Source: Oscillospiraceae bacterium
GTDB taxonomy: Bacteria > Bacillota > Clostridia > Oscillospirales > Ruminococcaceae
Reading direction: 5' to 3'
DNA length: 64,000 nucleotides
Assembly: GCA_017547525.1 (NCBI GenBank)
Contig: JAFYPL010000033.1
Span: 62,001 to 126,000, forward strand
Shown: positions 51,353 to 59,265 of the stretch, piece by piece
Numbering within the stretch: position 1 is the stretch's first letter
Layout: each line of letters starts with the position of its first letter
Program-made: the position numbers and the translations under genes
Notes under the pieces: model-generated
What the model saw: the letters and a program-made list of their open reading frames with translations, nothing else
The model's database searches: none
Told to the model about the DNA's origin: nothing

Positions 51353-51631
51353 TTACAATATTTTCCACTTAGTATAATATAATACTATAATTGCAATTTG
51401 TATAATTGTGAATAATATTCCGCACACTGTGAAATACCATTTTTTGGTTTTGTGGCGGAAAACTTTCATGCCAGCCAGCTGACCCGGACCGCCGAAGCAC
51501 AGCCCCATCAGCAAAAGTGTTTTTTCAGGTATGCGCCAGCGGTCTTTTTTTGCTTTAGCCTTATCTATGCCAAAAGCAAGGAAGGTGGCGATGTTTGCTA
51601 TGGCTATTACAGCCCATATGTATTTATCCAT
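51353..51631 (-). CDS. DUF1294 small membrane protein
   Basis: A 92-residue protein of the DUF1294 family. It has two or three membrane segments and the family signature FGIDKAKAKKDRWRIPE in the middle, then GLCFGGPGQLAGMKVFRHKT. Function is unknown. It lies just upstream of the HerA-like gene on the minus strand, whose promoter is in the 80 bases between, so they need not be cotranscribed. No clear Shine-Dalgarno sequence was recognised. Confidence 0.85.
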   Translation of the reverse strand: MDKYIWAVIAIANIATFLAFGIDKAKAKKDRWRIPEKTLLLMGLCFGGPGQLAGMKVFRHKTKKWYFTVCGILFTIIQIAIIVLYYTKWKIL

Positions 51632-51775
51632 AAAATCGTGTTTTTATCCTTGTAATTGTTACTAATATTATAGCATTTTGTAAATATTTTGTATACACAC
51701 TTGAAAAATATATGATATAATAGTAAAGTAAATTGATAATATAATTTATATAAAAAATTCAAGGAGTGACCCCCT

Positions 51776-52894
51776 ATGAAATACTGTAAAAAATGTACAA
51801 TGCCTGATACACGTCCTGGTATCACTTTCAATGAAGAAGGTGTATGCAGCGCATGTACTCACTATGAAGGTAGAAAAAATATAGACTGGGACGCACGCTG
51901 GAAAGAATTCGAAGCACTGTGCGACAAATACCGTGGTTGCAACGGCCCTGGCCAGTATGACTGTGCTATTGCTGTTTCCGGTGGTAAAGACAGCCATTTC
52001 CAGGTTTACATCATGAAAGAAGTTATGAAAATGACTCCTATCCTGTTCTCTGTAGAAGACAACTTCCCTATGACAGAAGCAGGCAAACACAACCTGAAAA
52101 ACATCAGCGAAGAATTCGGCTGCCCAATCATCAGTTGCAAACCTGACATCAGAACACAGAAAATCCTGATGAGATACATGTTTGAAAACTATGGTAAACC
52201 AACATGGTACCTGGACAGACATATCTACACATTCCCGCTGCACATGGCGCTGAAATTCAATACAATGCTGCTGGTGTACGGTGAAAACGTAAGCTTTGAA
52301 TACGGCGGCAACTCTGACGAAGAAACATATTCTGCACGTGGTCAGATTGAAAATGGTGTAGCATCCGGTATGGACGAAGAAGAACTGCTGGCACTGGGCA
52401 TTGACCCTGCAGCACTGGCTATGACAAAAGCACCATCTGCGGAAGACCTGGCAAGACTGGACCCTATGTATATGTCCTACTTCCTGCCATGGAACAGCTA
52501 CAAAAACTACATGCTGGCTAAATCCCGTGGTTTCCACGACCTGACACATGAATGGGACAGAAGCCACCATGCAGAAAATTTTGACCAGATTGACTCCCGT
52601 GCATATCTTGTACACTCCTGGCTGAAATACCCTAAATTCGGTCATGCAGCCGCTACAGACTACACAGCACGTTACATCCGTTATGGCATGATGACAAGAG
52701 AAGAAGCAATTCCAATCATCAAAGAACGTGACGGTAACCTGGATATTCTGTCTGTACGTGATTTCTGCAATTTCTGCGGTTACACAGAAACAGAATTCTG
52801 GAAAATTATCGATAAGTTCTACAACACAGACCTGTTCTATAAAGATTATACAGGCCGCTGGCTGCTGAAAGAACCTATCTGGGAAGAAAAATAA
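51776..52894 (+). CDS. N-acetyl sugar amidotransferase (WbpG/PseA-like)
   Basis: A 372-residue ATP-dependent amidotransferase. The N-terminal CKKCTMPDTRPG (zinc-type Cys pair) and CSACTHYE are typical, followed by the PP-loop AVSGGKDSH near 66-74. Members (WbpG, PseA) use ammonia from a HisH/HisF-like partner to make an acetamidino sugar for surface glycans. No hisH/hisF-like partner is nearby and no sugar-nucleotide genes flank it, so the ammonia source and sugar are unknown. The C-terminus has WLKYPKFGHAAATDYTARYIR, a family block. AAGGAGTGA precedes the ATG. It is monocistronic. Confidence 0.88.
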   Translation: MKYCKKCTMPDTRPGITFNEEGVCSACTHYEGRKNIDWDARWKEFEALCDKYRGCNGPGQYDCAIAVSGGKDSHFQVYIMKEVMKMTPILFSVEDNFPMTEAGKHNLKNISEEFGCPIISCKPDIRTQKILMRYMFENYGKPTWYLDRHIYTFPLHMALKFNTMLLVYGENVSFEYGGNSDEETYSARGQIENGVASGMDEEELLALGIDPAALAMTKAPSAEDLARLDPMYMSYFLPWNSYKNYMLAKSRGFHDLTHEWDRSHHAENFDQIDSRAYLVHSWLKYPKFGHAAATDYTARYIRYGMMTREEAIPIIKERDGNLDILSVRDFCNFCGYTETEFWKIIDKFYNTDLFYKDYTGRWLLKEPIWEEK

Positions 52895-52905
52895 TCAATA
52901 AAGCA

Positions 52906-52934
52906 ATAAAGGCACCCATCTGGGTGCCTTTTAT
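52906..52934. terminator. Bidirectional terminator at 52.9 kb
   Basis: AAAGGCACCC and GGGTGCCTTT with a four-base loop; the T-run overlaps the stop region of the next, convergent gene. Confidence 0.88.
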
Positions 52935-53245
52935 TTTTGGGCAGGTGTCTTCTTTATATATACTGCCATTATAATGTAGTAACCAATCAGTGCAAATATA
53001 AAAGGGCGGGTGTCCACAAAATTTATAGTCTGGCTGTAGTATGAGTGCAGGCGATGAAGGCCTATTATCACTCCGGGTATTGCGCCGTACCATTTGTTTT
53101 TATGAAACAGCAGGGCTGCCGTACAGGACAGAACAATTGTGCCATAAGCCGAAGGTCTTACCATGTCAAAGCCGTACCCTATTATAATCAGCAGATAAAA
53201 AAGGGAAAACCACATAGCCGGTCCCCATACAAGATATTTTCTCAT
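52931..53245 (-). CDS. Small membrane protein, unknown function
   Basis: A 104-residue protein with three or four membrane segments (about 8-28, 33-47, 54-65, 78-95), a short basic start and ending IKKTPAQK. No family recognised. GGAGG lies 6 bases before the ATG, which supports the start. It is alone on the minus strand between two terminators. Confidence 0.7.
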   Translation of the reverse strand: MRKYLVWGPAMWFSLFYLLIIIGYGFDMVRPSAYGTIVLSCTAALLFHKNKWYGAIPGVIIGLHRLHSYYSQTINFVDTRPFIFALIGYYIIMAVYIKKTPAQK

Positions 53246-53382
53246 ATTGTACCTCCTTTTTTATAATTATAGCATATTATTGACTTGTTTCATATAAATG
53301 CCTGATTATTGTTGCCGGCGGTTGAAAGGGACGGGGCAATATGTTAAAATATTTTAAAACTGTACAGAAAGAGGAAAAGACT

Positions 53383-53631
53383 ATGCATTATCAGTACACA
53401 CCAAAAGGTGTTCACTCCAGAAAAATGGAATTTGATATCGAAGACGGCATCGTTAAAAACGTTGTTATCACAGATGGCTGTGACGGCAACAACCTGGGCA
53501 TCGCAAAACTGGCAGAAGGTATGAAAGCTGAGGAAGTAGTAGAAAGACTTTCCGGCCTGCCATGTGGCAAAAATCCTACATCCTGTCCAGACCAGCTGGC
53601 AAAAGCTATAGCACAGGCTTTAAGCGAATAA
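53383..53631 (+). CDS. TSCPD domain protein (TIGR03905-like)
   Basis: An 82-residue protein of the TIGR03905 family, one TSCPD domain only. TSCPD motif TSCPDQLAKAI is near 66-76, and VFVITDGCDGNNLGIAKL-like sequence (actual VVITDGCDGN) precedes it. TSCPD domains are also found at the end of some ribonucleotide reductases, where the cysteines may act in redox or metal binding; the stand-alone form has no assigned role. The ATG at 53383 has GAGG upstream; a longer frame adds 14 residues lacking family features. It is monocistronic. Confidence 0.85.
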   Translation: MHYQYTPKGVHSRKMEFDIEDGIVKNVVITDGCDGNNLGIAKLAEGMKAEEVVERLSGLPCGKNPTSCPDQLAKAIAQALSE

Positions 53632-53640
53632 TTGCATAAA

Positions 53641-53668
53641 TAAAAGCAGTACGGCATCCGTACTGCTT
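53641..53668. terminator. Bidirectional terminator at 53.6 kb
   Basis: AAGCAGTACGG and CCGTACTGCTT with a three-base loop and A/T runs. Confidence 0.9.
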
Positions 53669-53676
53669 TTTATATT

Positions 53677-54480
53677 TTACTTACCCAGCTGCCAGAATGC
53701 CACAGCACTTGCCGCTGCCACATTCAGGGAGTCAACTCCGTGGGTCATAGGGATTTTTACTGTATAGTCACAGTTTTCTATGGTGGTGTTTGCCAGTCCG
53801 TCACCTTCGGTGCCCATAACTACAGCCAGTTTTTCTTCAGCCATCAGCTGTGGGGTATCGATGTTTACTGTGTCTTCGCACAGCGCCATTGCCGCAGTTT
53901 TAAAACCCAGTTCTTTTAGCTGTGCCTGCCAGTTTTCATTTACAAATGTCCATGGGATCTGGAATACGGTGCCCATACTTACACGGGTGGCTCGGCGGTA
54001 CAGCGGGTCACTACAGCCTTTTGTCAGCAATACAGCATCCATGTTAAGTGCCGCGGCACTGCGGAAAATAGCCCCCACATTGGTTGGATTCATCACGTTT
54101 TCCAGCACTACCACACGGCGCATATCTTTACACACATCGTTTATGTACGGCAGTTCTTTGCGTCGCATAAGTGCCAGCATGCCACGGGTCAGTTCAAAGC
54201 CTGTCAGCTGTTTCAGCAACTCAAATGAGGCTGTGTATACAGGTATATCACCGCAACGGTCCAGTATTTCTCTGGCCTGTGTGTCTATGTGCCTGTCTTC
54301 TACCAGAAAAGATACCGGTTCATGACCGGCATTCAGCGCTCTTTCTATTACCTTTGGGCTTTCGGCAATAAACAGACCGGTTTCAGGCTCATAATAATGT
54401 GCCAGCTGTTTTTCACTCAGTCTTGCGTAAAAATCCAGTTCCGGTACAGAAAAATCAGTTATATTTATTATATCAGGCAT
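53677..54480 (-). CDS. TrmH/SpoU family RNA 2'-O-methyltransferase
   Basis: A 267-residue methyltransferase. The N-terminal ~110 residues are the substrate-binding domain (SpoU_sub_bind-like), the rest the knotted SPOUT domain with motif 1 ENVMNPTNVGAIFRSAAA (near 126-143), motif 2 VVMGTEGDGL (near 216) and motif 3 IPMTHGVDSLNVAAASAVAF. It probably methylates a ribose in rRNA or tRNA; the exact target is not deducible. GGAG precedes the ATG by 5 bases. It is upstream of, and convergent with, the TSCPD gene. Confidence 0.9.
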   Translation of the reverse strand: MPDIINITDFSVPELDFYARLSEKQLAHYYEPETGLFIAESPKVIERALNAGHEPVSFLVEDRHIDTQAREILDRCGDIPVYTASFELLKQLTGFELTRGMLALMRRKELPYINDVCKDMRRVVVLENVMNPTNVGAIFRSAAALNMDAVLLTKGCSDPLYRRATRVSMGTVFQIPWTFVNENWQAQLKELGFKTAAMALCEDTVNIDTPQLMAEEKLAVVMGTEGDGLANTTIENCDYTVKIPMTHGVDSLNVAAASAVAFWQLGK

Positions 54481-54563
54481 AAAAACTCCTTGGAATCAAC
54501 AGTATCGTTAATAAAATTATCGGTTATTTGCATTCAGTAGTCAAGTATATATTTATATAAACA

Positions 54564-54592
54564 AAAAAGCCGGTCCGGATGGACCAGCTTTA
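54564..54592 (-). terminator. Terminator of tRNA-Lys
   Basis: On the minus strand AGCTGGTCC and GGACCGGCT (one G-T pair) with a four-base loop, then a T-run. Confidence 0.85.
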
Positions 54593-54594
54593 TA

Positions 54595-54670
54595 TGGTGC
54601 ACCATCAGGGACTCGAACCCGGGACCCACTGATTAAGAGTCAGTTGCTCTACCAACTGAGCTAATGGTGC
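54595..54670 (-). tRNA. tRNA-Lys(CUU)
   Basis: Read on the minus strand it folds into the cloverleaf: acceptor GCACCAT/ATGGTGC, D arm with AGCTCAGTTGGTAGAGC, anticodon stem ACTGA/TCAGT with loop CTCTTAA (anticodon CTT), T arm with GGTTCGAGTCC, and an encoded 3' CCA. The gene is 76 bases. It reads the Lys codon AAG. It stands alone with its own promoter and terminator. Confidence 0.97.
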
Positions 54671-54690
54671 ATATCTTTGATTGCTCTAAT

Positions 54691-54718
54691 ATTATACCAC
54701 CAAAATATGAAAATGCAA
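54691..54718 (-). promoter_or_regulatory. Promoter of tRNA-Lys
   Basis: On the minus strand TTGCAT, 16 bases, TATAAT, about 20 bases before the tRNA. Confidence 0.7.
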
Positions 54719-54952
54719 TAGTTTTTTATAATTCTTGATCTGATGTGGCATTATGCTTCTGATAAAGTTTTTGGCCTCACAGAAAAGAATTTTGTGCCTC
54801 ATTCAAATACAAAAAAAGACTGAATTATAGATTTATAATTAGTGTACAGCAACTATAATGCATAAAAAACATCAAAATTCGATATTTATTACATTATTAA
54901 TTAATAAAATACAAAAAATATGTATATATTTAAAAAATATTGCATTTTTCTC
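54719..54952. other. AT-rich intergenic DNA, nothing recognised
   Basis: Very AT-rich, no open frame of note and no stem-loop. It separates the tRNA from the arsR promoter. Confidence 0.5.
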
Positions 54953-54981
54953 TTGATAAATCGTTATCGATTTGTTATTAT
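54953..54981 (+). promoter_or_regulatory. arsR promoter with embedded palindrome
   Basis: TTGATA, 17 bases, TATTAT. The inverted repeat AAATCG-TTAT-CGATTT (54958-54973) fills most of the spacer; an ArsR dimer there would block transcription, as expected for self-repression. Confidence 0.65.
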
Positions 54982-54997
54982 TAGAATATCGATCAAA

Positions 54998-55016
54998 ACA
55001 TACTTTAAAAGTATGT
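54998..55016 (+). repeat. Inverted repeat in the arsR leader
   Basis: ACATACTT-TAA-AAGTATGT, near the predicted transcript start. It may be a second operator or a small hairpin. Confidence 0.4.
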
Positions 55017-55039
55017 TATTATAACTTAAGGAGTGCAAA

Positions 55040-55309
55040 ATGAGAACAGGAGAAAAAGAAAGAATCTTCAAAGCTCTGGGCGACAGCAACAGGGTTGAGA
55101 TTATGGATCTGATTAAAGACGGCGAACTGTCTGCCGGACGGATTCTGAATAAAATTCAGATGGGACAGTCTACATTATCACATCACATGAAGATCCTTTG
55201 CGATTGCGGCATCGTAAATGCCCGCAAAGAATCCAGATGGGTGTATTATTCCATAAACAAAGAAACTGTAAAAGAAGTTATGGCTTTTATGGATGAATGG
55301 CTTAAATAA
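55040..55309 (+). CDS. ArsR family transcriptional regulator
   Basis: An 89-residue winged-helix repressor. The helix-turn-helix lies at about 31-62, with ELSAGRILNKIQMGQSTLSHHMKIL, and the wing is RWVYYSINKE. The ELCVC-type metal site of arsenic/cadmium ArsR is absent: only Cys54 and Cys56 (LCDCGI) are present, so the metal or signal is uncertain. AAGGAG precedes the ATG. No transporter or reductase lies next to it and its own promoter carries a palindrome, so it may act mainly elsewhere or on itself. Confidence 0.9.
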   Translation: MRTGEKERIFKALGDSNRVEIMDLIKDGELSAGRILNKIQMGQSTLSHHMKILCDCGIVNARKESRWVYYSINKETVKEVMAFMDEWLK

Positions 55310-55320
55310 TTTGAAATAAC

Positions 55321-55358
55321 AAAAACCGGGTGTGTAGGGGAACATACCCGGTTTAGTT
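55321..55358 (+). terminator. Terminator after arsR
   Basis: AAACCGGGT and ACCCGGTTT with a 14-base loop, then a T-run. Confidence 0.75.
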
Positions 55359-55378
55359 TTTTGTTAACATTTAAAATA

Positions 55379-55407
55379 TAGACGAAACTGTGAAAATGAT
55401 GTATAAT
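55379..55407 (+). promoter_or_regulatory. Promoter of the GT4-GT2-DUF2304 operon
   Basis: TAGACG, 17 bases, TATAAT, about 33 bases before the start. Confidence 0.5.
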
Positions 55408-55439
55408 TACAATAATATTGTGAAAATAAAGGACATTGT

Positions 55440-56591
55440 ATGAAATTCTGGTTTTTTTCTGCACAGTATCTGCCTACAGTAGGCGGAGTGGAAAGATATA
55501 CTGACTCTCTGGCCGGGCGTCTGGTGGCTAAAGGCCACAGCGCTACAGTGGTTACATCCATGTTGCCGGGGATGGAGAGTGAAACAGTAACTGACAGCGG
55601 TATAAAAGTGTATCGTTTGCCGGTTATTCCTGTTATGTCAGGTCGCTTTCCTGTACTGAAAATCAGTTCACGGAAATCTGCGCTGGAAAAAATGTTTGAT
55701 GAAGACAGACCGGACTTTTGTGTTATACAGACCCGTTTTTATACAAACAGCCTCTTTGCGGCCAGACTGTGCCGAAAGCATAAAGTGCCATGTATAGTTA
55801 TTGAGCATGGTACTGCCCATCTGATGCGCGGCGGTATTACAGGATTTCTGGGAAATATTTACGAGCATGTTGCATGCAGATATATACACTGGCTCTGCCC
55901 GGACTTTTACGGTGTGTCACAGGCCTGTTGCCAGTGGTTGGGCCATTTTGGTATCACAACAGATAAAGTGCTGTACAACAGCATAGACACTGCAGTGATT
56001 ACTGACACAGCAGCATCCGGCAGAGAAAAACTGCTGGCAAAACTGCCTGATACAAAAAATAAGAAAATAATAGCATTTTCATCCCGTTTTATCCCTGAAA
56101 AAGGTGTGGAACAGATGATACAAGCCTTTGAAAAAATAAAAGAAAAGTACCCTGATGTCCTGCTTGTTATGGCGGGTGACGGCCCACTGTGGGAAAAAAT
56201 CAATGGTATGAATGTGCGGGATGTGATTCTTACAGGACGTCTGCCTTATGATGAAAACCTGGCGTTGATAGAGCTGGGGGATGTATTCTGTCTGCCGACT
56301 TTTTCCGAAGGTTTTGCTACAACAGTGCTGGAATCTGCGGCGCTGAAAACTGTGGTACTTACCACACCTACCGGCGGTTCACCACAGCTGATTGTGGATG
56401 ATAACCACGGCCTGCTTTTCCCGGATATGCATCCGGACAGCATTTATGCAGCACTGGATAAAGCTCTGGCTGATGAACAGTGGCGCAAAACTGCTGCAGA
56501 GAACGCATATAATAACCTGCAGCGTAATTTTACATGGAATATCACCAGTGAAAAACTGGAAAAAATAGCTATAGAAAAAAACGGATTTTGA
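55440..56591 (+). CDS. Glycosyltransferase family 4
   Basis: A 383-residue GT-B enzyme. The N-terminal domain has YLPTVGGVERYTDSLAGRL (donor/acceptor loop), then IEHGTAHLMRGG and SRFIPEKGVEQMIQAFEKI (start of the C-terminal domain, near 214). The nucleotide-sugar motif EX7E is in PTFSEGFATTVLESAAL near 290-306. It should transfer a sugar to a lipid or glycan acceptor at the inner face of the membrane. AAAGGA precedes the ATG. It is the first gene of a three-gene operon with a polyprenol-type GT2 and DUF2304. Confidence 0.92.
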   Translation: MKFWFFSAQYLPTVGGVERYTDSLAGRLVAKGHSATVVTSMLPGMESETVTDSGIKVYRLPVIPVMSGRFPVLKISSRKSALEKMFDEDRPDFCVIQTRFYTNSLFAARLCRKHKVPCIVIEHGTAHLMRGGITGFLGNIYEHVACRYIHWLCPDFYGVSQACCQWLGHFGITTDKVLYNSIDTAVITDTAASGREKLLAKLPDTKNKKIIAFSSRFIPEKGVEQMIQAFEKIKEKYPDVLLVMAGDGPLWEKINGMNVRDVILTGRLPYDENLALIELGDVFCLPTFSEGFATTVLESAALKTVVLTTPTGGSPQLIVDDNHGLLFPDMHPDSIYAALDKALADEQWRKTAAENAYNNLQRNFTWNITSEKLEKIAIEKNGF

Positions 56592-56599
56592 GGAAACTG

Positions 56600-57292
56600 A
56601 TGAAAGTACTTGTAATCATTCCTGCCTATAATGAGCAGGAAAATATCAGCCGAGTAGTGGATAACCTGATTGAAAATTATCCACAGTTTGACTATGTGGT
56701 AGTAAATGACGGTTCCCGTGATGATACTGCACAGATATGTCGCCAAAATGGGTATAATCTTATTGACCTGCCGGTAAACCTGGGCCTTGCCGGTGGTTTT
56801 CAGGCTGGCCTGAAGTACGCATATATCAAAAACTATGATGCCGCCATACAGTTTGATGCTGATGGTCAGCATCTGCCACAGTACATTCAGCCTATGATAG
56901 ATGAAATGGATTCAAAGGGCGTGGATATTGTAATCGGTTCTCGTTTTGTTACTGAGAAAAAACCATTCAGTATGCGTATGTTCGGTTCATATCTTATTGC
57001 TTTTGCAATGCAGATTACAACAGGCAAAAAACTGACAGACCCTACCAGTGGTATGCGTCTGTTCAATAAAAAAATGATAAAAGAGTTTGCTATGGATGCC
57101 AACTATACACCAGAACCAGATACCATAAGCTATCTGATGAAAAATGGTGCTACAGTATCTGAAATTCAGGTAGAAATGGCAGAAAGAATTGCAGGGGAAA
57201 GCTATCTTAATCCTGTAAACGCTATGAAATATATGACCAAAATGGGTATCAGTATAATTCTTATCCAGTGGTTCAGAAAGAGAAGGGGGTAA
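56600..57292 (+). CDS. GT2 glycosyltransferase, polyprenol-phosphate sugar synthase-like
   Basis: A 230-residue GT-A enzyme resembling dolichol-phosphate-mannose synthases: KVLVIIPAYNEQENISRVV at the start, VVNDGSRDDT near 39, QFDADGQHLPQYI (metal-binding DxD region, near 90) and DPTSGMRLFNKK. It probably loads a sugar onto undecaprenyl phosphate. GAGGAAA before the ATG at 56600 decides this start over one four codons earlier. It is followed within four bases by DUF2304, a common partner. Confidence 0.9.
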   Translation: MKVLVIIPAYNEQENISRVVDNLIENYPQFDYVVVNDGSRDDTAQICRQNGYNLIDLPVNLGLAGGFQAGLKYAYIKNYDAAIQFDADGQHLPQYIQPMIDEMDSKGVDIVIGSRFVTEKKPFSMRMFGSYLIAFAMQITTGKKLTDPTSGMRLFNKKMIKEFAMDANYTPEPDTISYLMKNGATVSEIQVEMAERIAGESYLNPVNAMKYMTKMGISIILIQWFRKRRG

Positions 57293-57295
57293 AAT

Positions 57296-57661
57296 ATGAA
57301 CGTAACTTATCTTACACCTGAAATGCGAATCTTTCTGGTAGCAGGCAGTTTAATCGCATTTATGTTCGTGGTGCATTTTATCCGTAAAAGCCGTGTGCGC
57401 ATTGAAGATACCATGTTCTGGATTATTATGTGCGTAGGTCTGGTGGTTATCAGCATTTTCCCACAGATACCATTCTGGTTCTCCCGTCTGCTGATGGTAG
57501 AATCACCTGCAAACTTTGTTTTCCTGGTGATGATTGCAATACTGCTGGTGAATCAGTTCTATATGACACTTAAAATCAGCCGTCTGCAGATAAAAATCAC
57601 TGAATTGGTACAGAGAATAGCTATTGATTCTGCAGAAACAGATAATAAAAATGATAAATAA
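57296..57661 (+). CDS. DUF2304 membrane protein
   Basis: A 121-residue protein with three membrane segments (about 10-28, 38-56, 68-85) and a polar helix RLQIKITELVQRIAI at the end. DUF2304 is almost always next to a GT2 of the DPM type, where it may hold the enzyme at the membrane or help its product flip (inference). It is the last gene of the operon and ends before a bidirectional terminator. Confidence 0.88.
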   Translation: MNVTYLTPEMRIFLVAGSLIAFMFVVHFIRKSRVRIEDTMFWIIMCVGLVVISIFPQIPFWFSRLLMVESPANFVFLVMIAILLVNQFYMTLKISRLQIKITELVQRIAIDSAETDNKNDK

Positions 57662-57662
57662 G

Positions 57663-57692
57663 GAAAAAGCAGGGATTAAACCCTGCTTTTTT
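57663..57692. terminator. Bidirectional terminator at 57.7 kb
   Basis: AAAAAGCAGGG and CCCTGCTTTTT with a short loop; shared by convergent genes. Confidence 0.9.
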
Positions 57693-57702
57693 ATTTTGCT
57701 GT

Positions 57703-58002
57703 TTATCTTTTTGTAAATGTGGAACAACCTGCTGTGCCGCCTGTAGTGTTGATGGATACATTACTTGCATGGCATTTGGAGTTCTGGTTGTACATACATT
57801 CCACAGCGGAACATGCGATCTCCAGTTTTTCGTTAGGTGTTGTGCATGCTGAACGGTTCTGAATGCCTTTTGGTGCATAAGATACGCAGTTAGTTTCTGC
57901 AGGTGTTTTTGCGGCAGGGCCGTCTACTTTGATGTTTGGTTTACAGCACATATTTGCATCGTGATGCATACAAGAATGAACAGTACATTTCAGATTTGTC
58001 AT
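57703..58002 (-). CDS. Tandem DUF1540 protein
   Basis: A 99-residue Cys-rich protein with two DUF1540 units (about 4-43 and 61-97). Each has the family spacing of cysteines and a shared ...SxCxxxxC/HxxxxNxxC pattern, for example CTVHSCMHHDANMCCKP and CSAVECMYNQNSKCHA, ending in CVSY and CSTF. Such domains probably bind zinc or form disulphides; in Clostridia they are linked to sporulation or stationary phase. AAGGAAGG precedes the ATG. Confidence 0.88.
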   Translation of the reverse strand: MTNLKCTVHSCMHHDANMCCKPNIKVDGPAAKTPAETNCVSYAPKGIQNRSACTTPNEKLEIACSAVECMYNQNSKCHASNVSINTTGGTAGCSTFTKR

Positions 58003-58074
58003 AATAATTATACCTTCCTTTCGTGGTACTTATATTATGGACAGGTAACGTGAAATAATACATCCAAATACAGG

Positions 58075-58102
58075 TTGCAAAATTATATTTATACTCTATA
58101 AT
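58075..58102 (+). promoter_or_regulatory. Promoter of the class I amidotransferase gene
   Basis: TTGCAA, 16 bases, TATAAT, about 36 bases before the start. Confidence 0.6.
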
Positions 58103-58137
58103 ATAGATTATAACCTTTTATAGAGGGAGAGATATAT

Positions 58138-58878
58138 ATGAAAAAACCTTTGATTCTTATTACACCACAGAATATGCCTATGGAAGAACCTTTTGATCTT
58201 CCTTACAACTACTCAAATGCATATAATACACGTGGTATCCTTCTGGGTGGTGGTCTGCCTGTTATCCCACCATTCCTTACAGAAGAAATGGCTGATGAAC
58301 TTATGCAGTATGCTGATGGTCTGTTTATGACCGGTGGTGCTGATATTGACCCTGCCAGATACGGCGAAGAAAAGATGGACTGCTGTGGCACTATTGAATA
58401 TGACAGAGACGCATCTGATATTGCATTGCTGAAGGCAGCACTGAAATATAAAAAACCTGTGCTGTGCGTCTGCCGTGGCAGCCAGATTGCAAACGTTTAT
58501 TTTGGCGGCACACTCTATCAGGATATTCCTACACAGGCTCCAAGCGAACTGAAACATTCAGTTTATGTATACCCTGACTTCAAACAGGAAAACACCCATA
58601 AAATCAACGTGGTTGAAAACAGTCCTTTACACAAGCTGTGCGGTGAGCTGGAATTCGGTGTGAACAGTCTGCATCATCAGGCTGTAAAAACGCTGGCTCC
58701 TGGTCTTGTACCGATGGCATGGGCTACAGACGGTATTCTGGAAAGCTGGTATCTTGACAGTGAAGAACAGTGGATTCGTGCATATCAGTGGCATCCTGAA
58801 ATTGAAGATCCAAACCCACGCAGCATAGCTATACTTAAAGATTTTGTAGACCAGTGTGTTGCAAACAGAGACAAATAA
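58138..58878 (+). CDS. Gamma-glutamyl-gamma-aminobutyrate hydrolase-like class I amidotransferase
   Basis: A 246-residue class I glutamine amidotransferase-like hydrolase of the PuuD/YvdE group. It starts KPLILITPQNM and holds FMTGGADIDPARYG, the nucleophile in VLCVCRGSQIANVYFGG (catalytic Cys near 112), VNSLHHQAVKTL and the triad's second part in AYQWHPEIEDPN (His and Glu). It would cleave gamma-glutamyl amides such as gamma-glutamyl-GABA. AGAGGGAGAG precedes the ATG. It stands alone. Confidence 0.9.
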   Translation: MKKPLILITPQNMPMEEPFDLPYNYSNAYNTRGILLGGGLPVIPPFLTEEMADELMQYADGLFMTGGADIDPARYGEEKMDCCGTIEYDRDASDIALLKAALKYKKPVLCVCRGSQIANVYFGGTLYQDIPTQAPSELKHSVYVYPDFKQENTHKINVVENSPLHKLCGELEFGVNSLHHQAVKTLAPGLVPMAWATDGILESWYLDSEEQWIRAYQWHPEIEDPNPRSIAILKDFVDQCVANRDK

Positions 58879-58882
58879 GCAT

Positions 58883-58912
58883 AAAGAGTCATCCGTAAGG
58901 ATGGCTCTTTTT
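58883..58912 (+). terminator. Terminator after the amidotransferase gene
   Basis: AAAGAGTCATCC and GGATGGCTCTTT with a four-base loop (one G-T pair), then a T-run. Confidence 0.85.
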
Positions 58913-59010
58913 ACGTTTAATGGGAAAAAAATGGGACGGCAATGGGATGAGAACCCGGTATTACGCCAATATAATAAAATCAGGATTTGTGGAAGAAAAG
59001 AGGTAATAAA

Positions 59011-59265
59011 ATGGATAAAAGTCTTGATTTTGAAAGAAAACTGAAAAAATTGCTTAAAAGCCCACTGAATGATGATATGAAAAGGAGCCTTGAGTTTGTA
59101 CCGGATGAAGGCAGATGCACATGGATGAATGCTATGTGTCTGTCCCTGGCAGGAAAAGCGGCAAAGGGTGATATACAGGCTATCAAGTATATCAACGAAA
59201 TCTGCAATAAAGAGGAAACGGATACAGGCAGACCACTGGCTGTTACGGTAAAGGTAATTGAATAG
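59011..59265 (+). CDS. Probable phage terminase small-subunit-like protein
   Basis: An 84-residue basic protein just before a terminase large subunit gene, the usual position of a small terminase. It begins MDKSLDFERKLKKLLKS and has a helical middle containing MNAMCLSLAGKAAKGDIQAI. Small terminases bind the packaging site and start packaging. I infer this from position and size; a homologous small terminase was not recognised with certainty. AGAGGT precedes the ATG. Its stop codon overlaps the start of the large subunit by one base (TAGTG). Confidence 0.6.
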   Translation: MDKSLDFERKLKKLLKSPLNDDMKRSLEFVPDEGRCTWMNAMCLSLAGKAAKGDIQAIKYINEICNKEETDTGRPLAVTVKVIE

